Source: Caldicellulosiruptor danielii
GTDB taxonomy: Bacteria; Bacillota; Thermoanaerobacteria; Caldicellulosiruptorales; Caldicellulosiruptoraceae
Length of the DNA stretch: 64,000 bases
Direction: 5' to 3'
Assembly: GCF_034343125.1 (NCBI RefSeq)
Contig: NZ_CP139957.1
Location: 1,139,001 to 1,203,000, forward strand
Under the pieces are notes generated by a model. The model was not told the origin of the DNA, ran no database searches, and saw only the letters and a program-made list of their open reading frames with translations. Each line of letters opens with the position of its first letter. Position 1 is the stretch's first letter. Of this stretch, positions 46,720 through 56,881 are shown piece by piece. Made by a program: the position numbers and the translations under genes.

Positions 46720-47094
46720 TTGACTGACAAAATGACAAAAGGGCAGATTGAAGCAAAGATTAGTGAGGCAGTAAGCAAGTTCGAAATAGAATACATGGGC
46801 AGAGGACCAAAGCAGATAAAAACTATAATTACAGAGGATATTATTGTAGTAAGACTGATTGGTTTTTTAAGTCCCACAGAAAAAAAGCTTGCACAAACTA
46901 AGGAAGGAATTGAACTTATTAAAAAGGTGAGAGCAACTTTATTTGAAAATGCAAAAGATGATTTGGCAAACTTAATAAAACAGGTAATTGATGTTGACAT
47001 TGCTGGCATTTATTCTGATGTGAACACAGTAAATGGCGAAAAAGTAATTGTAATAACTCTAAATGAAGACTTAGAAAAAAAATTGAGTCAGTAA
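46720..47094 (+). CDS. DUF2294 family protein
   Basis: A 124-residue protein matching the DUF2294 pattern (KGQIEAKISEAVSKFEIEYMGRGPKQIKTIITEDIIVVRLIGFLSPTEK, split here only for description). Function is unknown; Bacillus and clostridial members are uncharacterised. The TTG at 46720 lies after AGGGAAGG; ATG 46732 is an alternative. It has its own strong promoter and a hairpin terminator after it. Confidence 0.85.
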   Translation: MTDKMTKGQIEAKISEAVSKFEIEYMGRGPKQIKTIITEDIIVVRLIGFLSPTEKKLAQTKEGIELIKKVRATLFENAKDDLANLIKQVIDVDIAGIYSDVNTVNGEKVIVITLNEDLEKKLSQ

Positions 47095-47115
47095 AATTTG
47101 GCAGACCAAGCAAAG

Positions 47116-47203
47116 GGCCGATATATTGGCCAGTTGCAAGGTAGGCCAATATTTGCAGGGCAAAAATGGCTTTGCAAATATTGGCCTTTTTTGATGCCCT
47201 GCA
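47116..47203 (+). promoter_or_regulatory. Terminator with competing inverted repeats before the next gene
   Basis: AGGCCAATATTTGCA (47143-47157) and TGCAAATATTGGCCT (47173-47187) form a perfect 15-bp stem followed by T6. TGCAGGGCA (47154-47162) is also complementary to TGCCCTGCA (47195-47203), so part of the first stem can pair elsewhere. GGCCGATATATTGGCC (47116-47131) is a third, related near-palindrome. This could be a plain terminator or a switch in front of 47238. Confidence 0.7.
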
Positions 47204-47237
47204 GAGGTGATAAATACAAATTAAGGAGGTATATGTA

Positions 47238-47663
47238 TTGTTTGCTGAAATTTATGAAGCAAATCTCCACAAGACTCAGGACTTACCGTCCAAGTTGTTT
47301 ACAAGAAAAACATTTTTTGTATTCATAGAGAAATTTTTCAGAGAATACTGTGAGACAAATCCTTTTTTGAGAGGCTTCTTTTATAAATATTTTTGGGACG
47401 GAAGCTACATTGACCTGTGGGCCTTGCCACTTGTTTTATTGGATGTATTTCGCCTCAACACCAAAACCCTCAATTTTTATATAAAGAAAGACAAGAATTT
47501 TCTTAAAGACTTGAAAATTGTTGTGCAATGTTTGGAGTATTATGTTGTGGAATTTTTCAAAGAAAATGGGGAGTATTTCAGACAAACCAAAGAAGTAATT
47601 GAAAATTATAGATACCTTCTAAAACTTTTGATTGAAAAGATTGAGTTTATTGAAAGCAACTGA
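47238..47663 (+). CDS. Unknown helical protein
   Basis: A 141-residue protein, rich in Phe, Tyr and Lys and probably mostly helical (ETNPFLRGFFYKYFWDG, WALPLVLLDVFRL). No family recognised. GGAGG stands eight bases before the TTG at 47238. It is followed after 32 bases by the DUF4914 gene, so the two are likely cotranscribed. Confidence 0.7.
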   Translation: MFAEIYEANLHKTQDLPSKLFTRKTFFVFIEKFFREYCETNPFLRGFFYKYFWDGSYIDLWALPLVLLDVFRLNTKTLNFYIKKDKNFLKDLKIVVQCLEYYVVEFFKENGEYFRQTKEVIENYRYLLKLLIEKIEFIESN

Positions 47664-47695
47664 AAAATTCTTCTTGATGGGAGGTATATATTGCG

Positions 47696-49564
47696 ATGAC
47701 CAGACTTCTTAACTTAAAGGTAAAAGATGAAGTTTATGAAATTTTAAGCAACTGCAAAGGAATAATTATGCCAGAAAAGAGACTTGATTTTATAGATTTA
47801 TCACTTGGTGGAAACAAGAATATGGTGTTTGAGGTAAAGTATGAGGTAGAAGGTAAGGGCGAAGTAGTTGAAGCGATAGTTACAAGATGTAAAAATGGTA
47901 TTGTTGTAAATTATCCGGATGTGTACATGAGAAGGAGAGACCCAGATAGCTTAATTATTGGTGATGATGGTGAAACTGATAAACAGAGATACAAAGATAT
48001 TTATGGAGACAATTTTGAAGCCTTAAGAAAGGAAACATTTGAGTGGTTAAAAAAGCAAGAATTAATAGTGTATGGCTTCTATGCTGGAGGGAAGAAACAT
48101 GGATATCCTGCTTTGGTTATAGCACCGCTTAATGCTGCATTTTTTGGATTTGCGCTTGCTGATATCCAGGGGTTTATTCCAAAAAGTGAATTTGAAAAGA
48201 TTGATGTTTTTGAACCAAAAGCAGTGATATATGTAGCTCCACCTTTTAGACATACACATTTTAATGGAAAACAAGTGGTTGTGCACAATAGGTTAAATGG
48301 CGTCCATGAAATATTTTCATATAACTTGTACCCAGGACCAAGTGCTAAAAAAGGAGTATATGGTGTGCTTTTGAACATTGGCGAAATGGAGGGATGGGTT
48401 GCTGCACATGCTTCGACTGTTAGGATTGTTACACCATATGACAATGTGATAACAATCATGCACGAGGGAGCAAGTGGTGGCGGAAAGAGTGAAATGTGCC
48501 AGCAGATGCATAGAGAAAAAGACAATAGAGTCTTGCTTGGAGAAAATATTATAACCAAAGAAAGAATTTACCTTGAGATAAAAGAATCTTGCGAGATACA
48601 TCCTGTGACAGACGATATAGCACTTGTTCATCCAAGCCTTCAAACAGGTTCAAAAATGATTGTAAAAGACGCAGAACAAGGTTGGTTTGTAAGGCTTGAT
48701 AACATTCCACAATACGGTACGGATCCACAGCTTGAAAGGCTTTGCATTCATCCACCGGAGCCGTTAATATTCTTGAACGTAGAAGGTGTACCCGGTTCAA
48801 CTTGTCTTATATGGGAACACACAATGGATGAACCAGGAAAACCTTGCCCTAATCCGAGAGTTATTTTGCCTCGCAGGTTTATTCCGAACATTGTGGATGA
48901 ACCTGTTGAGGTTGACATACGAAGCTTTGGAGTGAGAACACCACCTTGCACTAAGCAAAAGCCGAGCTACGGTATTATAGGGATGTTTCACCTTTTACCA
49001 CCTGCATTGGCATGGCTATGGAGGCTTGTTAGCCCCCGTGGCCATGCAAATCCAAGCATAACACAGGCTGAAGCTTTGAGCTCTGAAGGAGTTGGTTCTT
49101 ATTGGCCATTTGCAACAGGACTTATGGTAAAGCAAGCAAATCTTTTGCTTGAACAGATTTTGCAGTTTACAAAAACTCAGTATATTCTTATTCCAAACCA
49201 GCACATAGGTGCATACAAGGTTGGTTTTATGCCGCAATGGATAACAAGAGAGTATTTAGCAAAAAGAGGAAATGTGAAATTAAGACCTGACCAGTTAAAG
49301 CCTGCAAAGCTACCGCTTTTGGGATGGGCACTTGAATACATGAAAGTTGAAGGAACTTATATACCAAAGTTTTTACTCCAGGTTGAACTTCAGCAAGAGG
49401 TTGGTGAAGAAGCCTACATGGAAGGTGCAAAGATTTTGACAGAATTTTTTAAGAAAGAGATTATAAAATTCAAAACATTGGATTTACACCCACTTGGAAG
49501 AAAAATTATAGAATGCTGCTTGGATGATGGGAGCTTAGATGACTATGTATCCTTGATAAAATAG
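47696..49564 (+). CDS. DUF4914 family P-loop protein, PEP carboxykinase-like
   Basis: A 622-residue protein. It carries a P-loop HEGASGGGKSEMCQQ near residue 260, similar to the kinase loop of PEP carboxykinase and HPr kinase, followed by an acidic Walker B-like DDIALVHPS. The C-terminal part contains many Trp/Pro-rich conserved blocks (SSEGVGSYWPFATG, IPNQHIGAYKVGFMPQW). I identify it as DUF4914 from memory; activity is unknown, but nucleotide-dependent phosphotransfer is likely. AGGAG-type site before ATG 47696. Confidence 0.8.
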   Translation: MTRLLNLKVKDEVYEILSNCKGIIMPEKRLDFIDLSLGGNKNMVFEVKYEVEGKGEVVEAIVTRCKNGIVVNYPDVYMRRRDPDSLIIGDDGETDKQRYKDIYGDNFEALRKETFEWLKKQELIVYGFYAGGKKHGYPALVIAPLNAAFFGFALADIQGFIPKSEFEKIDVFEPKAVIYVAPPFRHTHFNGKQVVVHNRLNGVHEIFSYNLYPGPSAKKGVYGVLLNIGEMEGWVAAHASTVRIVTPYDNVITIMHEGASGGGKSEMCQQMHREKDNRVLLGENIITKERIYLEIKESCEIHPVTDDIALVHPSLQTGSKMIVKDAEQGWFVRLDNIPQYGTDPQLERLCIHPPEPLIFLNVEGVPGSTCLIWEHTMDEPGKPCPNPRVILPRRFIPNIVDEPVEVDIRSFGVRTPPCTKQKPSYGIIGMFHLLPPALAWLWRLVSPRGHANPSITQAEALSSEGVGSYWPFATGLMVKQANLLLEQILQFTKTQYILIPNQHIGAYKVGFMPQWITREYLAKRGNVKLRPDQLKPAKLPLLGWALEYMKVEGTYIPKFLLQVELQQEVGEEAYMEGAKILTEFFKKEIIKFKTLDLHPLGRKIIECCLDDGSLDDYVSLIK

Positions 49565-49572
49565 ACAAAACA

Positions 49573-49611
49573 ATGCCTCCCTGCAAAGAATATTTTGTAG
49601 GGAGGTCATTT
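49573..49611 (+). terminator. Hairpin after the DUF4914 gene
   Basis: CCTCCCTGCAAA and TTTTGTAGGGAGG form an imperfect stem. The following sequence is T-rich but interrupted. The right arm contains GGGAGG, which could also act as a ribosome site for the long form of purK, so this is a weaker terminator. Confidence 0.6.
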
Positions 49612-49657
49612 ATTGTTTTTTGAAGAGTTTGTGGTAAACTATATTTGGAAAGGAGAG

Positions 49658-50824
49658 ATGAAGAAAAATATGAACTACAGCACTTTTGGTTTTCCTATAA
49701 AGAAAATTGGAATTATTGGTGGCGGACAGCTGGGCAAGATGCTTGCCCTAAAAGCGAAACAGATGGGTTTTTATGTTATTTCTTTAGACCCCAGCCCTGA
49801 GTGTCCTGCTGCTTCAGTTTCTGATGAGCTAATTGTAAGTGATTTTTACAACTCTGAAAAATTAAAAGAGCTTATTGAAAAATGCGATATTGCCACTTAT
49901 GAGATAGAACATATCAACACTCAAGTTTTAAAAGACCTTTACGATAAGGGATATCAAATTTATCCATCACCTTATTGTTTGGAAGTCATTCAAGACAAAT
50001 ACAAACAAAAGCAAATGTTCAAAAGTGCAAACCTTCCCGTACCAAGGTTTGAAAAGGTAACTCACTTGGATGTATCTTTTTTTGAGAAGTTTGGTTTCCC
50101 GTGTGTTCAGAAGGCTTCAAAAGGCGGCTATGATGGAAGAGGAGTTGTTGTAATAAAGGATAAAGAAGATTTAAATAAAGTGCTTGAGACAGAATCTTTT
50201 GTAGAGGAGTTAGTAGATGTAAAAAAAGAATTGGCAGTAATGGTTGCCAGGAACAAGAGAGGTGACGTTAGAAGCTATCCTGTTGTTGAGATGGTTTTTG
50301 ATGAATCAGCAAACATCCTTGATCTGTTAATTGCACCGGCAAGGATTGACCAAAAGATAGCACAAAGAGCAAGAGAAATAGCAATCAAAGTGGTTGAAGT
50401 TCTGGATGGTGTTGGCGTGTTTGGAGTTGAACTATTTTTGACAAAGGATGGCGAAGTTTTGATAAATGAAGTTGCTCCAAGACCACATAATTCTGGGCAT
50501 TATACAATAGAAGCATGCATGACAAGTCAGTTTGAACAGCATATAAGAGCTATCTGTGACTTGCCACTCGGTAGTACAAAGCAACTTTTACCAGCAGTGA
50601 TGATAAACCTCTTGGGCGAAAAAAATTACAAAGGAAGACCAAAGATAGAGGGCTTGGCGGAAAGTTTGTCTATAGAAGGAGTTTCGTTTCATTTCTATGG
50701 TAAGAATATGACAGCACCTTTTAGAAAAATGGGGCATGTGACAATACTTGATGAAAGTTTAGAAGTAGCAATTGAAAAAGCTAAGAGAGTTAAAGAAGTG
50801 CTTAAAATTAAAGCGGAGGTGTAA
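49658..50824 (+). CDS. purK: N5-carboxyaminoimidazole ribonucleotide synthase
   Basis: An ATP-grasp enzyme of 388 residues that carboxylates AIR in purine synthesis. [21 protein letters not shown] is at the N-terminus, the ATP-grasp core includes [15 protein letters not shown], and [18 protein letters not shown] is diagnostic for PurK. Frame opens at a TTG at 49613, but AAAGGAG at 49649-49655 argues for ATG 49658 or 49670. purE follows four bases after the stop. Confidence 0.95.
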   Translation: MKKNMNYSTFGFPIKKIGIIGGGQLGKMLALKAKQMGFYVISLDPSPECPAASVSDELIVSDFYNSEKLKELIEKCDIATYEIEHINTQVLKDLYDKGYQIYPSPYCLEVIQDKYKQKQMFKSANLPVPRFEKVTHLDVSFFEKFGFPCVQKASKGGYDGRGVVVIKDKEDLNKVLETESFVEELVDVKKELAVMVARNKRGDVRSYPVVEMVFDESANILDLLIAPARIDQKIAQRAREIAIKVVEVLDGVGVFGVELFLTKDGEVLINEVAPRPHNSGHYTIEACMTSQFEQHIRAICDLPLGSTKQLLPAVMINLLGEKNYKGRPKIEGLAESLSIEGVSFHFYGKNMTAPFRKMGHVTILDESLEVAIEKAKRVKEVLKIKAEV

Positions 50825-50828
50825 ATTA

Positions 50829-51356
50829 ATGAAAAAACCACTTGTTGGAATTATTATGGGGAGTGATTCTGACCTTCCTGTCATGAAAGATGCTGCGAAG
50901 GTTTTAGAGGATTTTGGAATAGATTATGAGATAACAATTGTTTCTGCTCACAGAACTCCTGAGAGGATGTTCAAATATGCAAAAGAGGCAGAGGAAAGGG
51001 GAATTGAGGTGATTATTGCTGGGGCTGGCGGTGCCGCACATCTTCCTGGCATGGTTGCTTCAATTTCCTCTCTGCCAGTTATTGGTGTTCCTGTAAAGAC
51101 CTCTTCCTTAAATGGACTTGATTCTCTTTTATCAATTGTTCAGATGCCAGCAGGTGTTCCTGTTGCAACAGTTGCAATCAACAATGCTAAAAATGCTGGA
51201 ATTTTAGCAGCTCAAATCCTGAGTATAAAGTATCCCAATATCAGACAAAAGATGGTTGAATATAAAGAGAAAATGAGAGTAGAAGTAGAAGAAAAAGCCA
51301 AAGGCTTAGAAAGTGTTGGGTATGAAGAATATCTTAAAAGGAGGCAGGATGGGTGA
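50829..51356 (+). CDS. purE: N5-carboxyaminoimidazole ribonucleotide mutase
   Basis: A 175-residue enzyme converting N5-CAIR to [28 protein letters not shown] and [14 protein letters not shown] carry the active site. The frame extends upstream within purK, but GGAGG followed by ATG 50829 sets the start. Its stop overlaps the MFS transporter start by four bases. Confidence 0.96.
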   Translation: MKKPLVGIIMGSDSDLPVMKDAAKVLEDFGIDYEITIVSAHRTPERMFKYAKEAEERGIEVIIAGAGGAAHLPGMVASISSLPVIGVPVKTSSLNGLDSLLSIVQMPAGVPVATVAINNAKNAGILAAQILSIKYPNIRQKMVEYKEKMRVEVEEKAKGLESVGYEEYLKRRQDG

Positions 51357-52582
51357 AAAAAAATCATCCTGAAAATTTTAGAGCAAATAATAGGCGTTAT
51401 ATTTATATATTATTGGGACTTATTATTAATTTATGCCTCGGTTCTGTATACTCATGGAGTGTGTTTAGAAAGCCGCTGGAGCAAGTATTTAAACTGAGTG
51501 CAACTGAAAGTAGTTTGCCATACATGTTTTTTCTTGTATTTTATGCTATTTCAATGCCGCTTGTGGGAAGGGTTTTAGATAAGTTTGGACCACGGATGGT
51601 ATCAATAGTTGGAGGAATTTTAGTTGGTATTGGTTGGATTTTGGCGGGTTTTTCTAATAGTTTGAAGTATCTGGTTCTGGGGTATGGAATTATTGCAGGA
51701 ACTGGAGTGGGGATTGCGTATGGGGTGCCAATTGCAGTTTCTGCGAAATGGTTTGAAGATAAAAGAGGTTTTGCAGTAGGGTTGACTGTCTTAGGATTTG
51801 GCATGTCACCTCTTATTACAGCACCTATAGCAAGAAAACTTATACAGATATATGGACCTCTTTTAACATTTAGAATAATAGGAGTAGTTTTTCTGATTGT
51901 TGTTATTTTATTATCAATCCCATTAAAGTTTCCATTTAGAGAAAAGAGAACTGATGAAAGATCTAAGACCAAAAACGATATACTTTCTTGTTCTCCTACT
52001 GAAATGGTAAAAACAAAAACCTTCTGGGCTCTTTGGTTTTGTTTTGTGGTAGGGACACTGAGTGGACTGATGGCGATTGGTATATCAAGCCCTGTTGGGC
52101 AGGAAATAATAAAGTTATCAGCTGAAGCTGCTGCTGTTTCAGTTTCTATCTTTGCTATATTTAACGGAATTGGGCGCCCATTTTTTGGATGGCTTACAGA
52201 TAAAATTACACCAAGGTTTGCAGCAATATTTAATTTTTCTTTAATGTTTTTGGCATCGGTTGGTATGTTTTTTGCAAAAGAGGGAATGACTCTTTTGTTT
52301 CTAATAACTTTTAGCTTGTTGTGGTTAAGCTTAGGTGGTTGGCTCTCAATCGCTCCGACCGCAACCGCACAATTTTTTGGGACAATTCATTATAGTAAAA
52401 ATTATGGTATTCTATTTACCGGATATGGGGTGGGGGCTATTTTGGGAAACTTAATATCTGGAAAGATTAGAGATATTTTTGGGAGTTATATATTTAACTT
52501 TTATATAACAGCTATTCTTTCTATTATTGGCATTTTGATTGCTTTTTTTTACTTAAAGCCAGTAAAAAATAATCAATTTTAA
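51353..52582 (+). CDS. Major facilitator transporter, OFA (oxalate/formate antiporter) type
   Basis: A 409-residue protein with 12 predicted transmembrane segments. [24 protein letters not shown] at the N-terminus is typical of the OFA family, as is [18 protein letters not shown]. The GTG start overlaps purE by four bases (GTGA), with AAGGAGG upstream, so it is translationally coupled to purine genes. The substrate is unknown; oxalate, formate or another monocarboxylate is suggested by family only. Confidence 0.85.
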   Translation: MKKNHPENFRANNRRYIYILLGLIINLCLGSVYSWSVFRKPLEQVFKLSATESSLPYMFFLVFYAISMPLVGRVLDKFGPRMVSIVGGILVGIGWILAGFSNSLKYLVLGYGIIAGTGVGIAYGVPIAVSAKWFEDKRGFAVGLTVLGFGMSPLITAPIARKLIQIYGPLLTFRIIGVVFLIVVILLSIPLKFPFREKRTDERSKTKNDILSCSPTEMVKTKTFWALWFCFVVGTLSGLMAIGISSPVGQEIIKLSAEAAAVSVSIFAIFNGIGRPFFGWLTDKITPRFAAIFNFSLMFLASVGMFFAKEGMTLLFLITFSLLWLSLGGWLSIAPTATAQFFGTIHYSKNYGILFTGYGVGAILGNLISGKIRDIFGSYIFNFYITAILSIIGILIAFFYLKPVKNNQF

Positions 52583-53108
52583 GGTGGAAATTTGAAAAAA
52601 TATGTTATCAAGAGACAAAATTTTTAATTTCCAAAATAATAGATTGGCAAGAATGCGAACAAAAGATATAGATAAAAAAGCCATCCTCATTGAAGCAAAA
52701 TTATGGTCAGAAGGCAAAAAACACAACAAAGAGGATGGCGATGACTGATTTTATTTAAAACAAAAACAAAAATTTATGAAAAACCTTATGGCAATTGATA
52801 GAGTAATAAAAGTCATAGGATTAAAGATAAAAGCAGGGACCTAAAATATTTTGAGAGCAAAAGAACATAGAATTTTTAGAGAACGAAGAAAATGAAAAAA
52901 GTACATAAAAATTGGACAAAGATTGAAAGATTATTCGTAAATTGATAGGGTAATACAATTTATATAACAAAAGCAATTTGCTTTTTATAATTTTACATAA
53001 CATCAAAAGAAAGAAGTTCAAGGTCTTTATTTTTTACATTGTCAGGCAAGAATCTCGTTTGTACACCAAAATTTAACAAAGTACTTAAATTATTGTAATT
53101 CTATACGC
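52583..53108. other. Gene-poor, purine-rich interval
   Basis: A 526-base gap. It contains a possible 48-residue ORF at 52602-52748 (weak ribosome site) and a 9-base inverted repeat GCCATCCTC/GAGGATGGC with a loop of about 40 bases inside that ORF. Purine richness of the plus strand resembles decayed coding sequence. No recognisable gene, RNA or IS end was found. Confidence 0.5.
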
Positions 53109-54059
53109 TTAGTTTCTTATTCTCGAACCAAATTTAATACCTGCAACAGTAATAGCAGATGCCAGCAGCAAAATTATTGCTACAAGCATGTTTTTTACTT
53201 TGTTTCTGGGCTCAAACACGCTTTCATAAAGAGGTTTAAATGGTAAACCACCCAAAGGCATCTCTGACACATATTTATATGTTTCGAAGTAATTCAGCAT
53301 TTCTTTTGGTCTATAGTTTAAAGTATCTTTTATTTCCTCAAAACTCCATATCATATTTTTATATTTTGCTGGATTTATAGTTCCTTCACCGTCAGTGCAC
53401 CACCACTTTCCATCTTCTGAAACAATATATTTTGCCAATCCATCAAATGATAAGATTTTGATATAGGTATTTTCTCTTTTATCTTTTAAAAAATCTTTCA
53501 TGTTTTCTATTGCTTTGAATAAGTGGTAATTACCTATTGACCATTCCGACGAATCATAATTACTTTTATCATCGTACCAATCAATTTGCATATATCCAAC
53601 AGGTTTATCTTCATAGTATATGATTCTTAACCATTTTTTATCAACAAATTGGTTGTTAATAAGATCCTGAAATGTTTCAATCCTAAAACTTTTTATTTTA
53701 TTTTTAACCTTTTCTTCAAAATAAATAGATGTGCCACGTTCGGTCCATATCTTTTTGTAAGGAAAAACAAACGGACGATATAACTCATACTCTTCACTTA
53801 ATCTGAACATGATTCGATCATAAGGTCCTTTTTTACCAGTTAATTTTTCTAATTCTTTTTTAAAGGGATTTGAATCTTTACTATTTACCACATCATATAT
53901 AATATTTAATGTATATTCAGCTGATACTTGCCTTTGTGACCTCATTTTTTCCTCATCATGGTTTATAGTTGAACTTGAAATCCTATAAGCAAATGCTGGC
54001 GTATATAATAAACACATATTCAGCAATACTACCAATACTAAAATGCTATACTTTTTCAT
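53109..54059 (-). CDS. Exported, membrane-anchored protein of unknown function
   Basis: A 316-residue protein. An N-terminal signal peptide with the cleavage-like site AFA-YR is at about residue 24, then a soluble domain rich in Tyr, Trp and Lys, and a C-terminal transmembrane segment NMLVAIILLLASAITVAGIKF with a short basic tail. It should face outside the cell, anchored at its C-terminus. GGTGT precedes the ATG. No family recognised. It lies in the accessory region next to a decayed IS. Confidence 0.75.
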   Translation of the reverse strand: MKKYSILVLVVLLNMCLLYTPAFAYRISSSTINHDEEKMRSQRQVSAEYTLNIIYDVVNSKDSNPFKKELEKLTGKKGPYDRIMFRLSEEYELYRPFVFPYKKIWTERGTSIYFEEKVKNKIKSFRIETFQDLINNQFVDKKWLRIIYYEDKPVGYMQIDWYDDKSNYDSSEWSIGNYHLFKAIENMKDFLKDKRENTYIKILSFDGLAKYIVSEDGKWWCTDGEGTINPAKYKNMIWSFEEIKDTLNYRPKEMLNYFETYKYVSEMPLGGLPFKPLYESVFEPRNKVKNMLVAIILLLASAITVAGIKFGSRIRN

Positions 54060-54300
54060 TTTTTACACCTCTCGTATAATATGATTATCAAATCAATAAA
54101 AAATTCATTTCTCAATTGGTACATTAAATTATTAGTACCAATTGATTACTGGAAATTCATTAAATTAAATTCTCTTCCCTAAACACTCACTTCTTAAAAA
54201 TTGAATATTAAAATTGACTGCTACAGCTTAAATTTGCCCTTTATCTTTGGTAAACTAAAAGCAGAAAAAAGTTAAGCCTGATTTTAGTTTGTTGGATATT
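54060..54300. other. Intergenic region before the IS110-type element
   Basis: AT-rich. A possible left boundary of the element is at 54218-54238 (CTGCTACAGCTTAAATTTGCC), which resembles 55864-55882 (CTGCCAGTTAAATTTTACC) in direct orientation. Nothing else is supported. Confidence 0.4.
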
Positions 54301-54540
54301 TTTGGCTCACCCCTGCTGGACGTGCTTTGATATCTGCACGCCACAGCTTGTGAAAGACTGAACCCCAAAGGATTACATGAGTAATGTTTACTCGAAGGCT
54401 TAAGCACGGTCAGTTTTCCGCATCTGATTTGAGCATATCAGATGTGTGCACCCTGTAAACTGCTCCGTAGCTCTAATATCGGCGAGGCTGCTATTGTCAT
54501 GTAATCCCCAGGGATAAAGGGCTTAACTCTTTTCCTAACA
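54301..54540 (+). ncRNA. Candidate bridge RNA of the IS110-family element
   Basis: The region upstream of the transposase folds strongly. GGATTACATGA (54370-54380) is complementary to TCATGTAATCC (54497-54507), closing a large domain. Inside are CAGTTT/AAACTG (54411-54416 and 54457-54462) enclosing CATCTGAT/ATCAGATG (54421-54428 and 54437-54444), and a small GAGTAA/TTACTC hairpin (54379-54393). IS110-group elements encode a bridge RNA in the left-end non-coding region. The assignment is by position and folding; guide loops are not resolved. Confidence 0.5.
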
Positions 54541-54567
54541 CCACACTTTAGAAAGGAGGCCTTTAAA

Positions 54568-55826
54568 TTGCCTAATACCTTAATTGTGGGCATTGATATC
54601 AGTAGTCAGTCAAATTCTATCTTCTTCATCGATGATGCCGGAAATCATTTGCTCAAAAAACCTTTTTCTTTGCCAAACGACCAACAAGGGGCTAACGAAT
54701 TAATCCAAAGAGTCATCCATTGCCTCAATCAGTACAATCTATCCTGTGTTAAGTTCGGTATGGAAGCTACTTCACATTACACATGGCATCTTCACCTTCA
54801 TCTTGCTTCTTCTTCTGAACTACTACCTTACAAACCAACCTTTTACGTGCTCAACCCAAGCATCGTCAAAGGATTTAAAAAGATCTACACTTTCTTGCCT
54901 AAAACAGATAACATCGATGCCATCGTTATTGCCTCAATAGTGTCAGGTTCAGTAAACTAAATCCAACACCTTTGCCAGATTTTAAATTTGCTGCTACTTA
55001 AGCGCCTTACCAGAATGCGCTACCACCTTGTTCATAATCTAACTCGTGAAAAAAACAGAGCTTCTTGTTCTCATATACCTTAAATTCTCTACTTACTCTC
55101 AAGACTGTCCATTTTCAGATATCTTCGGTAAGGCATCTTGCGCTATCATCGAAAACTTCACCCCAGATGATATTGCCTCCATGCCACAAGAAAGACTTAA
55201 TCAAATTTGTCTCTGACAATGGCAATAATAGATTGTCAGATGTCAATAAAATCGCTGAAATACTTAAAACCGCTGCAAATCGCGCTTTTCGTTTACATCC
55301 CTTGTTGGCTGAAGCTAACGACTTAGCTCTTTCTATGACACTTGAAAACATTAGATTTATGCAAGAACAACTTAAAAAGCTCGACAAAGAAATCTCTCAA
55401 CTTCTTAAAGCTTTCTCCCAAACCTTGACCACTATCCCTGGCATAGGAGATGTCCTTGCAGCTGCTATCTACGCTGAAATCGGTGATATCAAGCGCTTCA
55501 AAAATGAAGCCGCTTTAGCTAAATACTCTGGCCTGGTTTGGACTCAATATCAATCAGGCAACTTCAATGCCCAAGATGTCTCATTAGCTAAGTGTGGTAA
55601 CCAATATTCTCAGAATACTATCTTGTTGAAGCTGCTAACAGTGTGCTGTAGCACACAGTACGCTACAAAGCTTTCTACAACAAGAAGTTCTCAGAGGTTG
55701 ACCTGCCACCAGCATAAATGTGCCCTCGTCGAAACTAGCCAGACGTTTAATCCCTCTGATCTTTGCAATGCTCTAGCCTTGGTCAAATATATGAAGAAAG
55801 AGGTGACGTTTACAATACTTAGTTAG
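54568..55826 (+). pseudogene. IS110-family transposase, multiply frameshifted
   Basis: The TTG start at 54568 has AAAGGAGG eight bases upstream. The first 130 residues hold the RuvC-like DEDD domain (VGIDIS, GMEATSHY, PKTDNIDA). The frame then breaks near 54945, 55010, 55078 and 55205. Fragments such as RFSKLNPTPLPDFKFAAT and LKRLTRMRYHLVHNLTREKN continue the family sequence in other frames. The Transposase_20 domain TTIPGIGDVLAAAIYAEIGDIKRF is readable at about 55425-55500, and the frame breaks again near 55620 before the C-terminal serine region. The protein cannot be functional. Confidence 0.88.
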
Positions 55827-55882
55827 TCTCAAATTTTTAGTTTAATAATTTTCTCTAAACAAGCTGCCAGTTAAATTTTACC

Positions 55883-56848
55883 ATGCTGAGCGGCTCAGTA
55901 TTTTATTGCCTTTTTTCGCCTAATAATCTAAAAAATTTTTCTTAAAAACCCTCTTGACATTTTACCGTTTGTCTTCTCACCTTTCTTTTTCTAATTCTAC
56001 TTAAAAATTCCTAATTTTAGACTATATCTAAAACTTTTTTATTTCAATTAATAAGATTGTCTTTTTTGCAATATTTTGCATTTAAATTTAGATTATTTTG
56101 ACATAGCATTTGTCAAAAAAATACCTTCTTCAAAAAAGTACACCTTTGACATATGGCAAAGACATAAGCTCATCTCTGGTTTTACATCTTTGAGCAAAAA
56201 ATCTCTTACTAAATGCTCATTAATCCGCTTCTGTATGAGTTTTCAATTATGCCCTTTAGAATGTTTTGCTTAAGGTTAAATAAAATTTAGTTCTACTCCT
56301 AAAAGAAAAAGCATTCCGTTTAACTTTTTTAATTTTCTTTCACCTTTCTTGCGAAAAATTTTTTCTCCATGTATCTAATTGAATTTTATCGGGTTTTTTA
56401 CATTGTGTGCTCTTTGAATCTATTACAACTAAGGATATGAACATAAATCCAAAAGCATATAAAAGGTCAGTAGTATTGCGCTATAAATGTTACTCTTGTT
56501 TTCCTCGTAACAGTGTTACTTTTGAGAATTAATTTTATTGTGTTTTCACTTATTTAATACTGTATCTTCTCAGCGATTAATGGGAAAGAGGTCTAAATTC
56601 TTTTTCATTTTTTTAGCTACCTGTGGAATAGGATTTTTCAACTAAGATGAAAGTTTTTAGGGCACGTCTTATGTTTTTTTTATTTGGCCTCAAGAGACCC
56701 ATATATAACTCTTCTGACTGTGTGTCTCGATAAAACTTGAAGAAAGATAAACTCAGTTCTTTTTATTAATTTCTGTTCAGTATTTTCGCACATTCTTTCG
56801 CTATAGGAAATATTCTGTTCGCCGATTTGAAAAAACTTTGAAAAACTA
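55883..56848. other. Long T-rich interval with probable decayed minus-strand gene
   Basis: Almost 1 kb without an intact gene. The plus strand is T-rich, the mark of a minus-strand gene in this genome. A minus-strand ORF at 56680-56889 contains IGEQNISYSERMCENTEQ and RHTVRRVIYGSLEAK, which look like the N-terminus of an IS transposase (possibly ISLre2-like) and then decay. Another readable minus-strand stretch lies at about 56100-56240. The identity is not certain. No RNA gene was seen. Confidence 0.4.
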
Positions 56849-56877
56849 TTGACATAAAAATTACCATGTATTATAAT
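56849..56877 (+). promoter_or_regulatory. Promoter of the sulfur-assimilation operon
   Basis: TTGACA (56849-56854) and TATAAT (56872-56877), both consensus, 17 bases apart. The leader to the first gene is about 135 bases. Confidence 0.88.
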
Positions 56878-56881
56878 TTTA

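Larger units (their letters stand above)
54218..55882 (+). mobile_element. Degenerate IS110-family insertion sequence
   Basis: About 1.66 kb containing a structured, GC-richer 5' non-coding region and a DEDD-type (IS110) transposase gene broken by several frameshifts. The end coordinates rest on an imperfect direct similarity of about 19-21 bases and are uncertain. The pyrimidine-rich coding strand contrasts with the purine-rich native genes and suggests foreign origin. Confidence 0.65.

Noticed and set aside
49565-49657. Purine riboswitch before purK
   Set aside because: No conserved purine-aptamer core; the space is filled by a simple hairpin after the DUF4914 gene.
52602-52748. 48-residue ORF after the MFS transporter
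   Set aside because: AAGGTGG is too far from the ATG, and no family is recognisable. Left as a note in the interval.
56076-56273. 65-residue plus-strand ORF in the T-rich interval
   Set aside because: No ribosome site or family. The strand composition suggests the remnant coding strand is the other one.
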